7,441 nucleotides of DNA from Puniceicoccales bacterium. GTDB taxonomy: Bacteria > Verrucomicrobiota > Verrucomicrobiia > Opitutales > LL51. Position 1 is the stretch's first letter, and every line of letters starts with the position of its first letter. Shown here in pieces: positions 5,314-7,441 of this stretch. The stretch covers positions 1 to 7,441 of the forward strand of contig JAISMD010000088.1 of assembly GCA_031276935.1 (NCBI GenBank), written 5' to 3'. The translations under genes were made by a program, and so were the position numbers. A model generated the notes under the pieces. It made no database searches, was not told where the DNA came from, and saw only the letters and a program-made list of their open reading frames with translations.

Positions 5314-6561
5314 ATGTTTGAGCCCCATCGTGTTGTTATCACGGGTTTAGGAAGTCTGACTTCCCTTGGTGGTGATGTCGATGTTCTCTGGAGTAACGTT
5401 ATTGCTGGGAAAAGTGGAATAAGTCGAATTACTTCCTTCGACCCCGAGTTCTATCCCTGCCAAGTCGGAGCAGAAATCCGGGATTTTCGTCCGGAAGATT
5501 ATATGGACATCAAGGATGTGAAGCGCAGTGATCGTTTTGTTCACTTTGCCGTAGCCGCCACACAGCATACCATTCGCGACGCGGATTTCCATTTAAAACA
5601 CTTCGATCCTTTTCGCGTAGGGGTCATTGTGGCATCGGGGATCGGTGGGATTGATACCATTCAACGGCAGATGACACGCTTTCTAAATCTCGGCCCCATG
5701 AAGACATCGCCCTTCATGATTCCCTCCCTAATTTGCAACATGGCATCGGGGGTTGTGGCCATACAAAATGGATTTAAGGGACCCAATTTTTCCGTTGTGA
5801 CGGCCTGTGCTTCCGGTTCCCACGCCATCGGCGAAGCCTACCATCTCCTCCAACTCGGTAAAGCGGATGCGATTTTTGCCGGTGGGAGTGAAGCGGCATT
5901 GGCAAGTTTAAGTTTTGCAGGATTTTGCATGATGAAGGCGATGTCCACCCATTTCAACAACGAACCGGAACGGGCCAGTCGTCCCTTCGACGCTCGACGG
6001 GATGGATTCGTCATGGGGGAAGGTTCCGGGATAGTACTACTGGAAACATTGGAAAGTGCGTTGGCTCGAAAAGCGAAAATCTACTGCGAAATCGTTGGTT
6101 ACACGGCAAACTGCGACGCCTACCACATTACGAGTCCGGACCCCGAAGGCAATGGATTAGCGAATTGCCTGGAAAATTTACTGCGTGAATCCAATTCGAC
6201 GGCGGCCGACATCGACTACATCAACGCCCACGGAACATCGACGGATATGAATGACAAATTCGAGACCTTAGCAATTAGGAAAGTATTCAAGGAGCACGCC
6301 GATCATTTAAAAATCAGTTCCACGAAAAGCATGACGGGACATTTATTGGGTGCGGCCGGTGGGATCGAAGCGATTTTCTGTGCAAAGGCGATTGAAACGG
6401 GAATCATTCCACCGACAATCAACTATGAAAATCCGGATCCGGATTGCGATTTGGACTACGTAGCGAACAAAGCGATTCGGCACAAAGTAGATGTCGCCAT
6501 CAGCGAGAATCTCGGGTTCGGGGGACATAATGCCGCCCTAATGTTCAAAAGATATATATGA
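5314..6561 (+). CDS. fabF: Beta-ketoacyl-[acyl-carrier-protein] synthase II
   Basis: A complete 415-residue thiolase-fold condensing enzyme, the normal FabF length (about 412). It joins malonyl-ACP to acyl-ACP with loss of CO2, extending fatty acids in the cytosol. The triad is visible: nucleophile Cys165 in VVTACASGSHAIG, His306 in NAHGTSTD and His343 in KSMTGHLLGAAGG, with Lys338 in front. FDARRDGFVMGEG (225-237) and the closing ENLGFGGHNAAL (398-409), which gates the acyl pocket, are also typical. The C-H-H arrangement fits KAS I/II and excludes FabH, and the adjacent acpP favours FabF over FabB. The ATG lies 8 bases after acpP with no ribosome binding site, so translation is probably coupled. 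Its TGA overlaps the next start as ATGA. A specialised ketosynthase from an aryl polyene-type cluster is possible but less likely, since nothing else from such a cluster is seen. Confidence 0.95.
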   Translation: MFEPHRVVITGLGSLTSLGGDVDVLWSNVIAGKSGISRITSFDPEFYPCQVGAEIRDFRPEDYMDIKDVKRSDRFVHFAVAATQHTIRDADFHLKHFDPFRVGVIVASGIGGIDTIQRQMTRFLNLGPMKTSPFMIPSLICNMASGVVAIQNGFKGPNFSVVTACASGSHAIGEAYHLLQLGKADAIFAGGSEAALASLSFAGFCMMKAMSTHFNNEPERASRPFDARRDGFVMGEGSGIVLLETLESALARKAKIYCEIVGYTANCDAYHITSPDPEGNGLANCLENLLRESNSTAADIDYINAHGTSTDMNDKFETLAIRKVFKEHADHLKISSTKSMTGHLLGAAGGIEAIFCAKAIETGIIPPTINYENPDPDCDLDYVANKAIRHKVDVAISENLGFGGHNAALMFKRYI

Positions 6562-7441
6562 TTACCCGCCTACTGATTGGTAGTATCGCCCACTGTATCG
6601 CCATATTGCCGGAATGGTGCGTTGCTTTTTTATGTCAAATTTTGGGGCGATTTTTTTTCCTCTTCTTCCGACGGCGACGGCGTATCATTCTATCGAATCT
6701 CGCCCACACCTTTCCCGAAAAAACGGAAACTGAATGTAAAATAATGGCACGCATTAGCTGTGTACGCATGGTGGAATTAGGGGTTTTGGCCATTGTGTTA
6801 CCCTATTTTTCAGAAAAACGCATTCGCAGATCCTTTTCATTGGACAGCTCCGTAGAAGAATTTTTCCGCGAAAGAGAACAAAATGACGGCCCTTGCATTG
6901 TTTTATTACCCCATTTTTCACAGATGGAAGCGATGACGGTGATTCCCCTACTCAATGGGGCGGCCAAGGGATATGAGATTGGTGTTATCTATCGTCCTTT
7001 CAAAAATAAGGGCCTGGAACAATGGATTCACAAAACAAGGGAACGCTTCGGATTGAAGCTCCTATCCCGGAAAAACGGATTTTCCCAGGCCAAGGAAATA
7101 CTCCGCCGTCGAGGTATTGTGGTCATTTTATTCGACCAAAATGCCGGAGAAGCCGGAATTCTATCGACATTTTTGGGACGCGTCGCCTCGACGACCTTCC
7201 TACCCGATCTCCTTTTCCGCCACTTCCATTGTCCTGTTTACATGTTCATGCCCCAACGATTAGGATTTTTCCGTGGAAAATGCTTTTGCGAACGCCTCGA
7301 TCTCGCCGTAGCGGGCCAGGATCATCCAGGGGAAAAAGATACTGCGAAAAAAAACGATTATTGCGTCACCCATGCGATGAATACTTGGTTGGAACGAAAA
7401 TTATTATTCGACTACGACGTTTGTTGCGACTGGTTGTGGGC
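6558..7441 (+). CDS. LpxL/HtrB-family lysophospholipid / lipid A acyltransferase (3' end outside window)
   Basis: An open frame of 294 codons runs to the right edge without a stop. It fits the LpxL/LpxM (HtrB/MsbB) family, which transfers acyl chains from acyl-ACP to the lipid A precursor at the inner membrane. Evidence: an N-terminal hydrophobic segment (about residues 5-38) then a basic run RRRRR and the family-typical ILSNLAHTFPE (44-54); the H-X4-E catalytic motif His119-Glu124 in LLPHFSQME; IYRPFKN (144-150) resembling the acceptor-binding block; and LFDQNAG with Asp193-Gln194, then a TFLGR.AST segment matching the family's DQ...FFG..A.T. The usual HxGNWE is replaced by HFSQME. The closing DWLW suggests the end of the protein is near. 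The start overlaps the fabF stop as ATGA, so translation should be coupled to fabF, and acpP two genes upstream provides its donor carrier. Whether it acts on lipid A or another lysolipid cannot be told. Confidence 0.85.
   Translation, partial: MITRLLIGSIAHCIAILPEWCVAFLCQILGRFFFLFFRRRRRIILSNLAHTFPEKTETECKIMARISCVRMVELGVLAIVLPYFSEKRIRRSFSLDSSVEEFFREREQNDGPCIVLLPHFSQMEAMTVIPLLNGAAKGYEIGVIYRPFKNKGLEQWIHKTRERFGLKLLSRKNGFSQAKEILRRRGIVVILFDQNAGEAGILSTFLGRVASTTFLPDLLFRHFHCPVYMFMPQRLGFFRGKCFCERLDLAVAGQDHPGEKDTAKKNDYCVTHAMNTWLERKLLFDYDVCCDWLW

Overview
The window looks like a bacterial chromosome segment from a Gram-negative, moderately AT-rich organism. A type IV prepilin with an A|FTLIEV cleavage region, an LpxL/HtrB-type acyltransferase, an acpP-fabF pair and two eukaryotic-like protein kinases together suggest the PVC superphylum, most likely Verrucomicrobiota or a relative. 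That placement is inference from gene style, not from a marker gene. None of the seven starts has a recognisable Shine-Dalgarno sequence.

Layout, left to right. (1) Positions 1-267, minus strand: the N-terminal 89 codons of a prepilin/pseudopilin. Its unusually long leader is encoded by exactly ten perfect copies of a 7-bp repeat. A strong sigma70-like promoter sits so close to the ATG that the mRNA may be leaderless. (2) 443-1651, plus strand: a complete group II cysteine desulfurase (SufS type), standing alone. (3) 1812-3584 and 3711-4880, minus strand: two paralogous Hanks-type Ser/Thr kinases in tandem, both of the HHD (non-RD) and DLG type and both without a signal peptide or membrane anchor. 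The longer one has an unassigned N-terminal region of about 140 residues and a Lys-rich insertion of about 80 residues between the catalytic loop and the DLG motif. (4) 5051-7441, plus strand: a tightly packed lipid operon of acyl carrier protein, beta-ketoacyl-ACP synthase II and a lipid A-type acyltransferase. The last runs off the window.

The operon forms one pathway. AcpP carries the growing acyl chain, FabF elongates it, and the LpxL-like enzyme probably moves a finished acyl chain from ACP to a lipid A precursor at the inner membrane. SufS supplies sulfur for Fe-S clusters and has no evident link to its neighbours. The kinases and the pilin are the accessory part of the window. The most notable signals are the heptanucleotide repeat, which could act as an ON/OFF translational switch for the pilin, and the kinase pair, which shares a distinctive signature and an almost identical 88-bp DNA stretch.
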